The position numbers were made by a program, and so were the translations under genes. Below the pieces are notes generated by a model that saw only the letters and a program-made list of their open reading frames with translations, did not search any database and was not told where the DNA came from. Positions 34,501 to 46,685 of a stretch of 64,000 bases of DNA are shown here, in pieces; the first letter of the stretch is position 1; every line of letters begins with the position of its first letter. This stretch comes from Rhododendron vialii (lineage: Eukaryota; Streptophyta; Magnoliopsida; Ericales; Ericaceae). The stretch covers positions 27,168,501-27,232,500 of the forward strand of contig NC_080569.1 of NCBI RefSeq assembly GCF_030253575.1, in the 5' to 3' direction.

Positions 34501-37500
34501 CGGATTATTTGGTACTGCAGTTTCTGTGTTTGTACAATACGTGTAATTGTGTAACTTTAAGATTGTGTTGCTCTTTACTTTGGTTTTGGTACCAGGCAAA
34601 CCATAGGCTCACAACAACAATGCAAAGACGCATCTATGGCCATGCTACTGACGTTGAGATCCGCCCCCTTAATGAGGAGAAAGCTGTCCAAGCTGCTGTG
34701 GACCTTATCGGGGAACTCTTCGTCTTCTCGGTAATTTTCTTCCACAAGCTACTCATTTTGTTTAGAGTTCTGGATTTTTAAGTAATTATGAACAATATAT
34801 CATCAAATATATTGAAGGTAAGTTAGGTAACTACTGATAGGAAATTAGACATGTGGAAACATATTCTGTAGAAGGTTGAAACAAGGTAGAAAACTCCTTA
34901 TAGTTGTGAATTACCATGCTATGTGGGATTTCTTCATCAGTTTTCCTAACCCTACTGGTAATATTTTTTTCAATTATTCAGACTTTTCTCTGAAATTTCT
35001 GTTGAAGGCATAACTCTTGGTGAAGTATTTATTGCTCCATATCTTCTGGAAAATCCCATTATATTGATCGTATATTTCAGTTTCGTGAATATTTACTTTG
35101 TGATAACCAATATGTTTTGCCATGGCATCCTGAATTCCTTGTCCCTTGGGCAAATGCTTCTGATTCTTGCGTTTTCGAGTCTGCTCCAATGCCTGATAAG
35201 ACCAATAATGTTTTCTGGGATATCTCCTTCTTTCTACTGCGCAATATGTTTATGCCTTTCCTTTGAAAATTAGAGTGAGGCTGGGCAACTGTTGTGGCTT
35301 ATTACATTTTGCAATTTCTTGTAAGACTGTAGATTCCAACAACTGTTGCAATGTCTTGCTAGGTACCACATACGGGTGTAATGTATTGCATTACTGCATA
35401 GTCTTGCACCTTATTTCTTGAGAGAACTGAAAGAGTAACGAGGTTCCATTTCTTTCCCTTACCTGTATAAAGGGCTTCCCTTTTCAAGGGATTCTAGAGC
35501 TATTTACTTAATATTGGTGATCTGGAGGAATGACTTTGGGCAAAGAGCAACTTAGAAATCATTAGCATCAGTCTCAGGAGTCAGTACAGAAAGAAGAGAC
35601 GTCAAGAGTGATTGCAAAGTATTCCTTGTTATTAGGGTAGTCAGTACTAAAAGGACTGGCTTCAGTAGATTGGTCATCTCTGGATGGTGTGGTGCCTATG
35701 TGAAGCAGAACCTCCTACCCTGCTTGCATGCATTGCATCTGACCCAAGATGGATGAATTTTCCCTAGTCTGATATTTGTATTCTCCACATGACAAACGGT
35801 GCTTGCGTTTTTTAATTTTCCAGTTCAACGTCAAAAGCCAACGAATTTAATGCATTATCTACCAGTACTTTGTACTTACAGGAGTAAATATATCTACAGG
35901 TTGCAGGAGTTGCTCTTATTTTCGAGGTGCAAAGAAGTTCCAGATCAGAAGCTAAAAAGGAGGAACTACGAAAGCAAGAAATGGAGGTACTACTATACCA
36001 ATATCTCTTTTTTTAACAGTAATAATCTCGCGTTCCTTTTATTGCTAGGGCCAACCCATATCCGTGTTGAGGTTGCCTTCTTTTATTTGGTTAGCACTTG
36101 TTCTATCATTACCTATTTGTTTCAAGTAGGATGTACTTTTTCTCTGGAATATTTTGGTTTCAGAGATGTGTCTCTATATTCCAGATCATGTACGGAATTG
36201 TTAGTCTACTTATCAAAGTTAATTGAGTAGTCTCCACAGAGCTTCCTCATCTTGGTATCAGGCCAAGCAAAATTTTTGGTTCTTGCTTTCTTATCGTAAT
36301 ATCATTTTAATTAGCAGCGACAGTTTTGTTTTGTCTTGGTTTTATTGCGCTTGATTTACTGCGAACTCTTTCTATAACAAAGATGTACCAGAACAAAACT
36401 TGATCCATTAGTTCAATCAAATAAGGATTGACCATTGACGGGTGAGATTACATTATCTACCAAGTAGGCAGCACAGTAATGTTGGACAGTTGTTTCTTTG
36501 ATATTTTTCGTGCACTCCTATACATAACGTCAATTTGTGTTAACTCCTTCAGAGTTTAGAAGTTATCAACTTAGTATAACGCTACACATTCTTGTGGTCT
36601 TTAAATAACTAATCGATTATTACTGCTCAGTGCTCGTGGCAAGAACTTTATATACTCCCTCTGTCCCATAATGTTTGGGACGGAGGTAGTATTTTTCAGC
36701 AACAAAGAGCTTAAGGTTGCATTCAATCAAGGGTTCTCTAATGAAGGGACCATACAAATACATACAGGTGTTGCCTGTAGGAGCTGGAGTGATTGACCTA
36801 GGTAAGATGGGGTTAGATTAGAGTCATCAGGATTAATGTTGGGCGACTCCCGTAACTGCTTTTATATGTAGTTCATCTATACAAGGTGAATATCTTTAAC
36901 TCTCAATTTTGGAAAACCTAATTCCAGGCTGTACTCCATGGTTATTCTAAACCTTATATTCCAAATTCTTGCGTTGAAAAGCCACCTAATTGTTTCTCCT
37001 ATCCATCCTTTCTCCTCTTGTAAGCTATCAATGGACGTCCATATGGAGGTGCATTTCTTTAGGTATTTGTTTAAGCAAATGTCTTTCAACGTTAGAATTT
37101 TTTTATCAGATGCATGTTATCTTCAACTTGAGGAAATTGGTCAATGCAGCCGACCCCCAAGTAATTGGTACAAAGCCATGTTGAGTTGGTTCAAGAGCCT
37201 CGGGTGTCAATGTTGTTTGGTTGTGCGTAGAAGTTAAAGACATCATACTTGCAAGTTCTGTCTCACTATGGGTCTCTTGTCCGGTAATGTTAACAGAGAA
37301 GTCTGAAAGTAGGACACATGCATGTTTTCCGCAACTTGATTGTCCAAGAGAATTGTTGGTAAGCCGGTTTTGTTACGAATATGAAATGAAGCAGTCTCAT
37401 TATAAATAGTTGCGCATATCTGAATCCATTGTCCTCTCTTAATATGTCATGCTTCTTACAATGATTTCTACCATGTGCTTGTTGAAATCCTGATGTTCAT

Positions 37501-37672
37501 GGTTGCATAGGGTTTGAGGCTAAGAGATGAACAGCTAGCGGGAGAGGTAGAGTGTCTTAAGCAAAAACTTGAAGAAATCGAACAACTTGCTAGGGCACGA
37601 GGACTCGCTGGTGTTTTCAACTTCAGACAGGCTCCTGCTGAAGATTCGAAGTCCGGGAAAAAGCTAGCTTGA
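31591..37672 (+). CDS. OPA3-like protein, four coding exons, 170 aa
   Basis: Coding exons are 31591-31719, 34596-34730, 35900-35986 and 37511-37672, all phase 0 with GT-AG borders (129, 135, 87 and 162 bases, stop included). The protein begins with the OPA3 family signature: a short hydrophobic, positively charged N-terminus followed by PIAGRLKKEAGLHPKFRQ, then MQRRIYGH and the acidic IRPLNEEKAVQ. A hydrophobic segment spans the exon 2-3 border (about residues 80-98, GELFVFS then VAGVALIF). The C-terminal 60 residues are charged with coiled-coil character (LRLRDEQLAGEVECLKQKLEEIEQL). OPA3 proteins are linked to mitochondrial membranes; the plant role is poorly known. The first intron (2.9 kb) carries repeats. 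No defect is visible. Confidence 0.93.
32655..32960. repeat. Duplicated hairpin with a MITE between, in OPA3 intron 1
   Basis: A segment of about 75 bp (AAGTTAAGTAAGGCACTGGG through TTTTTGGAGATAAG) occurs at 32655-32717 and again at 32877-32941. Each copy contains the palindrome ACTGGGGGTTCTAGGACCCC and its partner AGT. Between them, GGTGCCGCTTGGTT (32718) and AACCAAACAAAGTG (to about 32854) look like Harbinger-type inverted ends of a small MITE. Confidence 0.7.
36655..36686. mobile_element. Minimal Stowaway-like MITE, 32 bp
   Basis: CTCCCTCTGTCCCA and TGGGACGGAGG are the two ends of a Stowaway element almost touching (only about six bases between them), with TA on both sides. It lies in intron 3 of the OPA3-like gene. 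An internal-deletion derivative is the likely origin. Confidence 0.75.
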
Positions 37673-38469
37673 CGTGATCACAAGATTTTAACTGCAAATA
37701 ATGCATTTGCTGTTGTTTGTGGCAAAAGTAATAAATTCATTCCTGTTGATCTTATGAGGCTCTCAACAAAATAGCTCTTTCTTCTGTCTCATTGTTTGAC
37801 TCATTGTTGTCCTTTGCCCATTTTGGCCTCAACAGGTCCATTTTTGCAAATTGAATGAAGAATGCAGAAATTTGGCATTTAGGAGAGAAAACTACTTTTT
37901 GATTGTTTTTGCTTTCGTAAAAATGCATGAATGAAAAGATGTGTGTTTCTTCGATAGTTTTCTTCTCACATTTCTTTTTTTCTATCATTGGCGGTAAGTT
38001 CATAACAATTACATCAACATGGATTTGTTGTGTTTTTGAAATAATGATAAAATCCAACAATATTAAGGCTTTGTTTGGAACCTATGGAAAAAGAAAGAAA
38101 GGAAAGGAAGGAAAATTAATAATTTTTCTCTCCCCTTGTTTGGTCTAGAAAGAAAGTGAGGAAAAATAAGAAAATCAAGTTTTGAGCACGGTGCATTTTA
38201 CTCTATGTTATCTTCACACTTTTTTTCTTAACCATCTTCTTCTATTTTTCTTTTCTTTCCACAAGTTTCAAACATGTTTTAAGCTGTTTAATTTTATCTA
38301 AAACTTGTTTTTAAAAATCAATATAAAAAATCAACTCATTTAGAGATAATGGTAAGAGCTTAATCGATTTTTGTTTTTGAATTCGTAGGGATAAAAATTA
38401 AATGAATCTACTAGACCCTTACCAATATCCTATTGAGATAATTTTTAGGTGGGAGCTTTAAAATAAACA
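37673..38469. other. Downstream of the OPA3-like gene
   Basis: Contains the 3' untranslated region (AATAAA-like AGTAATAAATTC at about 37728). It then holds AT-rich sequence with no gene. The pair GAACCTATGGAAAAAGAAAG and CTCCCCTTGTTTGGTC (38069-38146) hints at a Harbinger relic. Confidence 0.4.
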
Positions 38470-38671
38470 AATTGAACGACTTTGATCACCGGTACGAGAC
38501 TCATGCAATCTTATGTACATTTGGGATATGGTGTATCCATACGTGGGCTCAAGAATTCTAAGTTGAAAATAATTGAACGACTTTGATCACCGGTACGAGA
38601 CTCATGTAATCTTATGTACATTTGGGATATGGTGTATCCATACATGGGCTCAAGAATTCTAAGTTGAAAAT
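38470..38671. repeat. Tandem duplication, two 101-bp units
   Basis: The unit starting AATTGAACGACTTTGATCAC occurs at 38470-38570 and 38571-38671. Only about two bases differ, both in CpG-like or C/T contexts (CATGCAATC/CATGTAATC and TACGTGGG/TACATGGG). The duplication is therefore recent. Confidence 0.95.
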
Positions 38672-38782
38672 AATTTCTCTTGTCAATGACCCCTTAACTC
38701 AGATGGCTTCTTTAGTGGACTTTTGGATTCGAGCCTCACAAGGGGTGGTTGGTTAGGGTTTAAGTCTATGAACAGCCTCTTA

Positions 38783-39385
38783 GAGCATCCACAGTGGAAT
38801 AATCAAAAGTTAATAATTAAAAGTTGTTACATCATCTTTTGGTTATGCATTTAAGAGATTGCTAAGATTAACAATGTAGAGGTCCACAATGGTACAATCA
38901 AAATTGAATAATCAAAACTTGCCACATTACTTTTTCAACTTATAAAAATCTAAAAATTGTGACATAAAAAACAAATTTTCCAAAACAGTTTTGAAAAAAA
39001 CAAGTTTTAATAAAAAAAACAGTTTTGAAATAAAGTGTTTTTGCAAAAAAAAAAAAACACAGTTTTGGGAAAAACAGTTTTCCAAAAAAAAAAAAAAACT
39101 GTTATTGCAAAAAATTTTAAAAAAACATTTTTTCTTAGAAACATGTTGAAAATGGAAAAGAGAGAAGGTTTTTGTGTAATGATGGTGTACTTGATTGAGG
39201 AAACGTGGTGACAACTAAGTTTGGTTATTGGCAAAAAGTGGCTAGATTTGATTATCCAAGAGCCAAAATTTGATGAGTTGTTAAGAGGTTGCTAAATTTG
39301 ATTATTCCAATGTGAGCTCTTTTTTGAAGAAATATTGTTAACTTTAATAATTTTTTAGTTTTGATTATACCACTGTGATGCTTTT
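38783..39385. mobile_element. MITE with GAGCATCCACAGTGG ends, about 600 bp
   Basis: The left end AGAGCATCCACAGTGGAATA pairs with the right end TATACCACTGTGATGCTTTT. A second, inner pair (GTCCACAATGGTACAATCAA at 38882 and TTGATTATTCCAATGTGAGC at 39297) suggests one element nested in a relative. The interior is A/T homopolymer-rich. No clear target duplication was found. Confidence 0.65.
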
Positions 39386-39571
39386 ACGTCTTGATCTCCT
39401 TTGTACTAACTTATTAATTCCCGCTAAGATGTAGTACTACGTATATTGGGAAAAAAAAGGAGGAGGAATAATTCCCCTCGATCTTTGCCGCGTCCACATT
39501 CCTTTTCTCATCTGGTTAGTTAGGAAAAAGTATTGGAAGACGGCACTGCTCATCACATAGTGGAGAGAGAA

Positions 39572-39574
39572 AGT

Positions 39575-39615
<41 letters not shown>

Positions 39616-39682
39616 AAAACCCTAGATATCATAAAGAACACCCACCCCCACCCCCCCACACCCCACCCCCCCCCCCCCCCCC
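39572..39682. repeat. (GA)n run and C-homopolymer tract before the VOZ gene
   Basis: A GA run (39574-39614) is followed by CCCACCCCC-type repeats ending in an 18-20 base C run (about 39663-39682). The C run can form a G-quadruplex on the other strand. It lies just before the inferred 5' leader exon of the VOZ gene. Confidence 0.9.
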
Positions 39683-39689
39683 GCGACCC

Positions 39690-39759
39690 TAGCTCTCCCT
39701 ACGTTTCTCTCGGTACAGCTTCTCCCTGTAATCCGCTCATACTTTCCCTCTTCGAATTA
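39690..39759 (+). other. Inferred non-coding 5' leader exon of the VOZ gene
   Basis: Pyrimidine-rich sequence ends at TTAG followed by GTATCG, a possible donor. An acceptor TTTCAG precedes 40495, 13 bases before the VOZ start codon. This would give a 5'-UTR intron of about 735 bp. It rests only on splice-like motifs. Confidence 0.4.
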
Positions 39760-40507
39760 GGTATCGTACGCTCTCTCTTTTGATCAATAATAGTTGCTCC
39801 AATCAATATTTGCTTTCTTTATCAGAGTAAGAATTGAATTTTCTTGGCTTTCATATGCCATTATTATTTCTTTCGCGATCGGTCTGAATTTCTTCACAGT
39901 TTTGGGCATGCCCTTGTTGATTTTTCACGGCTGCGAGCGCATCAAATTTAGGGTTTCTCAACCCATCAGGGTTGATCCACCATTGACCTAATTAAACCCG
40001 GAGAATAGTGGAAGAGAATCTAAATTGGGTTTTTTTGAACCCATCAGGATGGCCCAGTTTGCGATTGTCACTGGGATAAATGTAGACCCGTAGGTCTTGT
40101 GTTCGACTCTTGCTGGCAATGCCTCCTCACCAAAATTAAAAAGGCAGAAGAAAACAGTTGAGGTTTCTCCGTCCCACTAGTGGGTATGATTGTGAACAAG
40201 GGTTGAATATGGTTAGGAGTGTATCTGATTTATGGTTCTCGGCCCGATATGTGGGATTTGATTAGACAATGGATTTGGTTAGCCATAATTTACTTTGCAG
40301 GGATGGGTCCTCCTCCCAAAAAGAAAATTAGTAAAAATAAGTAAGGTTTCTCCATGCAACTAGTGGGTTCTTTTCTCTGATGGCGAAGGGGTTAATTTTA
40401 AACGTTGTTGCAAGTGTATCTAAATTATGCTTTCATGGTCCAACATGTGGGTTTGATTGAGAAGAGGAGAAAATTGAATTTTAATGTTTTCAGGGGTTGG
40501 TGTTGTG

Positions 40508-43500
40508 ATGGGGAAAGGGTCGAAGAGTGGTGGATGCAAGTCTGCGTCGCACCAGCTCTTCAAGGATAAGGCGAAGAACCGCGTGGATGACCTCCAAGGC
40601 ATGTTCACGAATCTACAGTCGGCCAGGAAGGAGAGCCGTGGGATTGATGTAGCTGTGCTCGAAGAGCAAGTGCATCAGATGCTTCGAGAGTGGAAATCTG
40701 AACTCAATGAGCCCTCCCCTGCTTCTTCTTTGCAGGTTAGCATCTTCTCTTTATGCAATTTAGTTCAAATGCTTCTGTACAGGTACTTAAGTATATCTGT
40801 GCACATAAAGGGGAAACACCTGCGGTTACACAGTCCACATTATGTAAGAAAGTTTTGTAATGAATGTTGCTAACCATTGTGGTGAATGCTCTGGAGGAGT
40901 GTATTTAGTTACGGGGATTCTCGTCTTGTTATGAAATCTACCGAGTGTTACTAATATTGGGTATTGTTGTGATTTTTGGAGGTTTTGGTGATGAATCTCT
41001 GTGGTGTATTTACGGACCATTTACAGTATGCATCTGTAGGGGCGTGTATGGTAGCTGCACCCATATATTTCATTGGGAATTGTAATCTTAATGGATGTTT
41101 GTTGTGCTTGGATAAGTAAACTGTGAGCTGAGTTGTGATTTGGTATGTGAACCGATGATTTTTGCAGGGTGGGAGTCTGGAAACTTTTTCATCTGACATT
41201 TATAGGCTGCTGCAACTCTGTGAGGAAGAAGATGATGCTACTAGTGCATTAGCTGCCCCAAAGCCTGAGCCTGATTCCCAGAAAATTGGGGGTGCCACCA
41301 GCTTCCAAGAGGTTTAGACCATCTGTGTTTTTTTTAACTCCTGTCTTTTACCTTGTATTGCATCCATGAGTTTGTTAAGATATGCGGACACAATATTCTG
41401 TCTGCTATAGAATTATGAGATTGTGACGTGTATCTGTGCAATTATAATCTAGTACTTGTCCTACAACAGATTAAGTGGATAATAGATAGGGGGTATTCAC
41501 GTACTGTTTTTCTGTGGGAAGGGGAAGAACACAAATGTAACTACTCTACAATGTTTATAAAACATTCACATTGCTAGTTTGGAAACTCTTCGCTGTCCTT
41601 TCTATTCTATATAAATGTTTGTTATTGCGTCAATTTAATGTAGTTCTTGCTATTTTCTTGCAAAATGTTATTGCATTATCATGTATGGTTCTTCAGTCAG
41701 TATATCAGAATGGTTGTTATTGCTAGTTTTTTAAAAACAGACAATGTTCATTGTGCCCTTTTGTTGGTGCCCTGCACTGCAATTGTTATCTGGACTTGTC
41801 GAATCATGGAAAACAAAAAAACACTGTAGGTACATCTGGTTTGGAAGTTTGGTTTCCATTATTCTCCCCTCTATCTTTGTGTGTCTGTATATCTTCTTAT
41901 CCATGTCTGTCTCTACTTGTACGTGCTTATTCTTCTCTTTGGAGAGTTTGATAGGGTGACTAATGATTATTGTAATGGTTAGTGCATCTCATACAATCAC
42001 CCTTGTCATTCTATTCATGCGCACGAACACGAACCCACGCATGCACATGTACATGCACATAGACACAAAAATGTGGGAACTTTCATCGTTAGCTAGTATG
42101 TCAATTTTTGGCTAACTTGTACTATCGCTTATCAAGCTTTTGACACGTGTTGGCTTTGGCTACTCTATACATATCACCGGCTATATGTTTTTATTCTCAG
42201 TGTCTATTTTGCAATTTGATTTTCCATCAAGTTCTCCTTTTTAAAAATCATCTGAGTCTATTTGCATGGGGTCTCTTTTGTTTTGCCTTTCATTCTTCCA
42301 TAATAGTTTTTTCAGGTAGGAAGAGACGGGGCCTAATTCGTTACCTTTCCATTCCGATCTGATTTGTTGAATTTTATTTCTCAATTTAGCAAGTTAGTAA
42401 GGATCAGGTTACATAGTCACTGAGAAATCGTGCAATCCATTTGACGCAGGGATTTGCTGTGAATCGGGGTCCCCCTGGGCAAAATTTCCAGCCAATTGAT
42501 CAATACAGAGGCTCCTCTTCAGTAATTCAGAACATAGAAGTCAACAACTTGGGGCTTCCCACTCAGTTGGATCACATTGCATATAATATGCATCAAGACG
42601 TTGAACAGAACTACTCTGGTTTTGATACTACTGGTCTGTATGGGGAGGAGGCTATGCAACAGATTTCTGACTATTTGCCAAACATTTGCCCTCCACCTTC
42701 TGCTTTCTTGGGGCCCAAATGTGCACTTTGGGATTGTCCGAGGCCTGCTCAAGGATTGGATTGGTGTCAAGACTACTGCAGTAGTTTTCATGCAGCACTC
42801 GCATTGAATGAAGGGCCTCCTGGTATGACTCCAGTTCTTCGACCTGGGGGCATAGGCCTGAAGGATGGCCTGCTTTTTGCCGCTCTTAGTGCCAAAACCC
42901 AGGGAAAAGATGTTGGTATTCCGGAATGTGTGGGTGCTGCAACTGCGAAGTCACCATGGAATGCTCCTGGTAAGCTATTGTCTGTTTCTTGCATCCTTTA
43001 TGTGTTTTCTGTTCTCTGCCACAGATAGAAAATCATACATACCTTTATACACAACCATGAACGCCTGCACACACAGTCGTGTAGACCTCGCATAATTGTT
43101 ATTTGTCCTTAATACCAAAAACTACTGACTACTTTTGTGACGGCAATTGGATTTATATCAACTCCTTTTTTATTGACTACCTACGTTATGTTGGATATTC
43201 TATGGATACAAGTTATTTAATGTTCCAAACTCTTGTGCTTTTTATTCTGGATACTGAGAGTTGTCTATTCTGTTTTCTAGTTTTGAACTCGTTGTATATT
43301 TTCTTTGCAGAACTATTCGATCTTATAGTCCTTGAAGGTGAAACGATTAGGGAGTGGCTTTTTTTTGATAAGCCTCGAAGAGCTTTTGAGAGTGGGAATA
43401 GGAAGCAACGATCGCTGCCGGATTATAACGGACGCGGATGGCACGAGTCAAGGAAGCAACCGATGAATGAATTTGGAGGGCTGAAGAGATCTTATTATAT

Positions 43501-43855
43501 GGATCCACAACCGAGGAAAGATTTCGAATGGCACCTTTATGAGTATGAGATCAATAAATGTGATGCTTCTGCCTTGTATAGGTTGGAATTCAAACATGTT
43601 GATGGGAAGAAGAGTGCAAAAGGTAAAACTACAAATGATTCAGTTGCTGATTTACAGAAACAGTTGGGAAGGCTTACAGCTGAGTTTCCCTCGGACAGCA
43701 AGCGATCTGTGAATGGGAGGGCAAAGGCTACTTCGAAGGGTGGTGTTGAAAATATTTATTCTGCTCCAAACCAAGTGACAATATCAAGTGATGGATTTAA
43801 GGACGGAACAGAAGATTATCTGGTTGATGATGTGAATGGCTATTACTTAACATAG
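40508..43855 (+). CDS. VOZ-type transcription factor, four coding exons, 478 aa
   Basis: Coding exons are 40508-40735, 41168-41311, 42450-42969 and 43311-43855, all with GT-AG borders; the third ends in phase 1 (CCT G|AA). The N-terminus has the conserved VOZ domain A ([20 protein letters not shown], then [18 protein letters not shown]). Domain B holds the single zinc finger that names the family: Cys215, Cys220, Cys230, Cys234 and His238 lie in GPKCALWDC...[11 protein letters not shown]. It is followed by the NAC-related basic region through [23 protein letters not shown] proteins bind DNA as dimers and in Arabidopsis act with phytochrome B in flowering and stress control. The length is in the normal range and no lesion is seen. 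An in-frame upstream extension exists on the genome but is cut off by the inferred 5'-UTR splice. Confidence 0.95.
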
Positions 43856-44596
43856 TTGGAGAAACTTGGATTCACAAAGAAAAAGCAGCATCTTATCAGT
43901 CTAGTAAATCATTAACCAAATTGTCTCATTTTAGCACTTTGGCAATGGTCGCCACAATGTTTTTTCTCTCCATATGGTCCAGTCTTCAGTTTCTTAGCAA
44001 ACCAACCTCGTTTTTCGCACTTGCGGATCTTGTGGATAATTGACTATTATCTGGAGCTGCAGAGCTGGAGCATTTTCTAAGTCCTAACTGCTGGAAGATG
44101 GTTTATGGAAAGAAGATTTGACCGCCATGTTATCCTTTTAATCGTTTGTGCTTTAGTGAACACTATAAACCATGTGTTGCCAGACAATGGTAATATCTTC
44201 GAAGGCTCTTGGATTAAGACTTCCTTCTAATTATCAAGGAGGGGCATAGTCCATGGTTAGACGGCATCAGCAATATGTAACTTCTAATAGTTAGGTAAGT
44301 TATCTGGAGTTATCAGTGAATTGTGACAGTTGATTATTGGTGCAATTTTTCTTGTTGCCGGGTATATAAGCTATATGGAGTTATTGTCAGAAGGTGTTGA
44401 TGTTCATTGCTGGAACTTTTCTCGTTTCCGGGTATATAAGTTTCTTGAGTTGCCTGGTTGGTTATTATTGGTGCGTGTGAATGATTACTTTTTGCAATTT
44501 TTTTGTTAACTGTTTGTTTTTGCAACCAATATGGGTGTTCTCCGTTTGCATTGTCAGTGAGATGGATTTCATGTTCTGCTTTAAGATTTGAGCTTG
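43856..44596. other. VOZ 3' untranslated region and downstream
   Basis: No gene. The motif TTTCYSGTTKCCGGGTATATAAG occurs in two diverged copies (about 44346-44370 and 44418-44441), a small local duplication. Confidence 0.45.
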
Positions 44597-45280
44597 ACCG
44601 GGTAGATTAATGGATCATTCCCGAATCGAGTTGCAAACAATGCTTTTGGGTTGCTTGCGGCGGCGTCGGCTCTGGCGTGTGATTCTTCCTTTTCCTTTCC
44701 GATCTCCTCAGTGTTGCTTTCCTTTTTCTTGTCGGCCATCACTACTCTGGGCATCGTCCTCTTTGCCTCGGTGGTCCTCTTTGCCTCGGTGGTCAGCTGC
44801 CGGCTACGTGTTGGGGTAGCAGTTTCTACTTAACGGCGAGGTCAGTTCTTCGGGGCTCGGCGATGCTGGTTCGTCTCCACCGTTCTGTTCTCCTGGGTTT
44901 AGTTTGGTTTTCTCGGTCCAGCGGCTAAGCGAGGCAGGGAGGAGGCTGGCGGCTGCTGAGGGTTTTCGTAGGGTTAGGGTTTGTTTGGGCTTTAATGTTG
45001 GCCTTACCCTTTTTATTTGGGCTTTTAAGCCTTTTTGGTGTTTGAATTGCGTCTCATTTACACTTACTGTTCTATCCGGGCTTTTAGGCCTTTTAGGTGT
45101 TGGGTTCTACTCTGTATTGTTTTATCTGGGCAATTAGGCCTCTTGGGGCATCTCTTTAGTTGGCATCTTGCCAATCAAGGGTTTTGGTCTCGGATGGGCA
45201 TTTGTTACCATCCTCCTTGCTCCTTTTGGTTTTTGTAATCTTTCAAAGATTAATAAATTTTTTTCGCCGTTCAAAAAAAA
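44597..45280 (+). mobile_element. Probable LINE-derived retroposon with poly(A)
   Basis: GC-rich sequence ends in GTAATCTTTCAAAGATTAATAAA, a T run, CGCCGTTC and an A8 tail (45273-45280), an ending typical of plant L1-type elements. AAGAT...TTGAGCTT occurs near both borders (about 44586 and 45279), possibly a decayed target duplication. There are short repeats inside (CCTCTTTGCCTCGGTGGTC twice at about 44758-44793; GGGCTTTTAGGCC words). No reverse transcriptase frame. Confidence 0.45.
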
Positions 45281-46685
45281 GATACGCTTGAGCTTCTACT
45301 TTTTATTCGCCTTACCGCGATTACCTTGAGGCAGACTTTGATACCCGAGTGTAGTAGACCTCTACTGATTTTATCTAGGTGGTGTGAAGGTAATAACATA
45401 GTATTTGGATTTGGAGAAGAAAAGGCATCTTGTTGCTATATGCTGTTCAGTGGTCAGGAGGAATGCAACTTGCAACCTTGATTTTTCTTTCATTGCCCCG
45501 ATCTCCTTGTGGTTTTGAAGCTGGCGGAAAAAAAGCTAGAGAGTCCATACTAATGTCAAGATGAACGAAACAGCGATGTCTCCGGTATAGTTTTCATCCT
45601 TGGTCATTTTGGTGAGAGAGCATAAAGTCCGTTTTCCATGAGTAATTGCCTTTATTATCATAAACTTGTTATTATAAAATTAGAGAATTGATTTTGCCAC
45701 TTCATTTTTTTTTGTTAATGTTACTCCCTTTCTCTCACAAAACAAATCATCTAATAAAGACACAAAGGTGAGTGATATTAAAAAAAAAAGGGAGTGGCAA
45801 AATCACTCCCCTGAAATTAAGACAAATATTAATGAAACCTGCATAAAAAAGTAAACAAATATTGGACACAATATATGTATAAAATAGTTCTTCAAGAACT
45901 ATTGAATTACCTTTCTGTCTGTTTCTTTTCTCTCATTTCTCTTCTCTTCTTTCTTTTCTCAATTGTCTGTGTATCTTCTTACAATCCGAAGGATTCTTCT
46001 ATAGACAAAATATCAAAAAGAGTGTATTTAATACAAACGCTATGCCAACCACATCTTTCTCCAAAGTCTTTAAGAGTCAATTCAGAGTCTCAATCATTCA
46101 TAACAGAACATTTATTTTGAGCTTAACTGTTGGGAATCAAGAGAGAATTCACACAATCACATACACTACTTTTATTTATTTCTCAAACAAAAACATACAA
46201 ATTACTGTACATCTCACTCTCCTCTCTGCTCTTTTTTTTTTTTTTCTCTCTTCTTCCCACTCCAATACAAATACATTACAAGCATACAAATGTATAAATA
46301 CACAACTCCTCACACAAAACAAACCATGTGACTCCCATCCCTCTCAATTAACCCACACAAAGAAATACTATTCAATTGGCTTGGCCCCACATCATTCAAT
46401 CCTATCTTCTTCTTTGTCTCTGATCCACACACACAAACCCCCGGCCACTCATATAATTAAGTTTATTAATTTCCAACATAAACTACAACAAATACGAAAC
46501 ATGACTAACCTTACATGGTAGAGAGACACTAAGAATTGAACCATACAACACCTAATAATTATTATAAGATAAAATTCTCCAAATAGATCATGGTTTGTAC
46601 CCATGTATACATGGTGCAGGAAGCCCATCTTGATCAGCTCTGTTTCCACTTTCAGATCTCCAGCTAGCTAGCAGAAGGTGGAAAT
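45281..46685. other. Intergenic, 3' side of the minus-strand UGT gene
   Basis: No gene supported. A small inverted-repeat relic (TTTTGCCACTT...AGTGGCAAAATCACTCCC, about 45690-45815) resembles the one at 13346. Short ORFs at 46042-46521 are low-complexity and Ser/Thr/His-rich and lack codon bias. Confidence 0.45.

Noticed and set aside
38927-39234. Phe/Lys-rich minus-strand frames
   Set aside because: They come from T/A homopolymers inside a MITE.
46042-46521. 159-codon Ser/Thr/His-rich frame
   Set aside because: Low complexity, no domain, no copy in the duplicated parts and no splice support.
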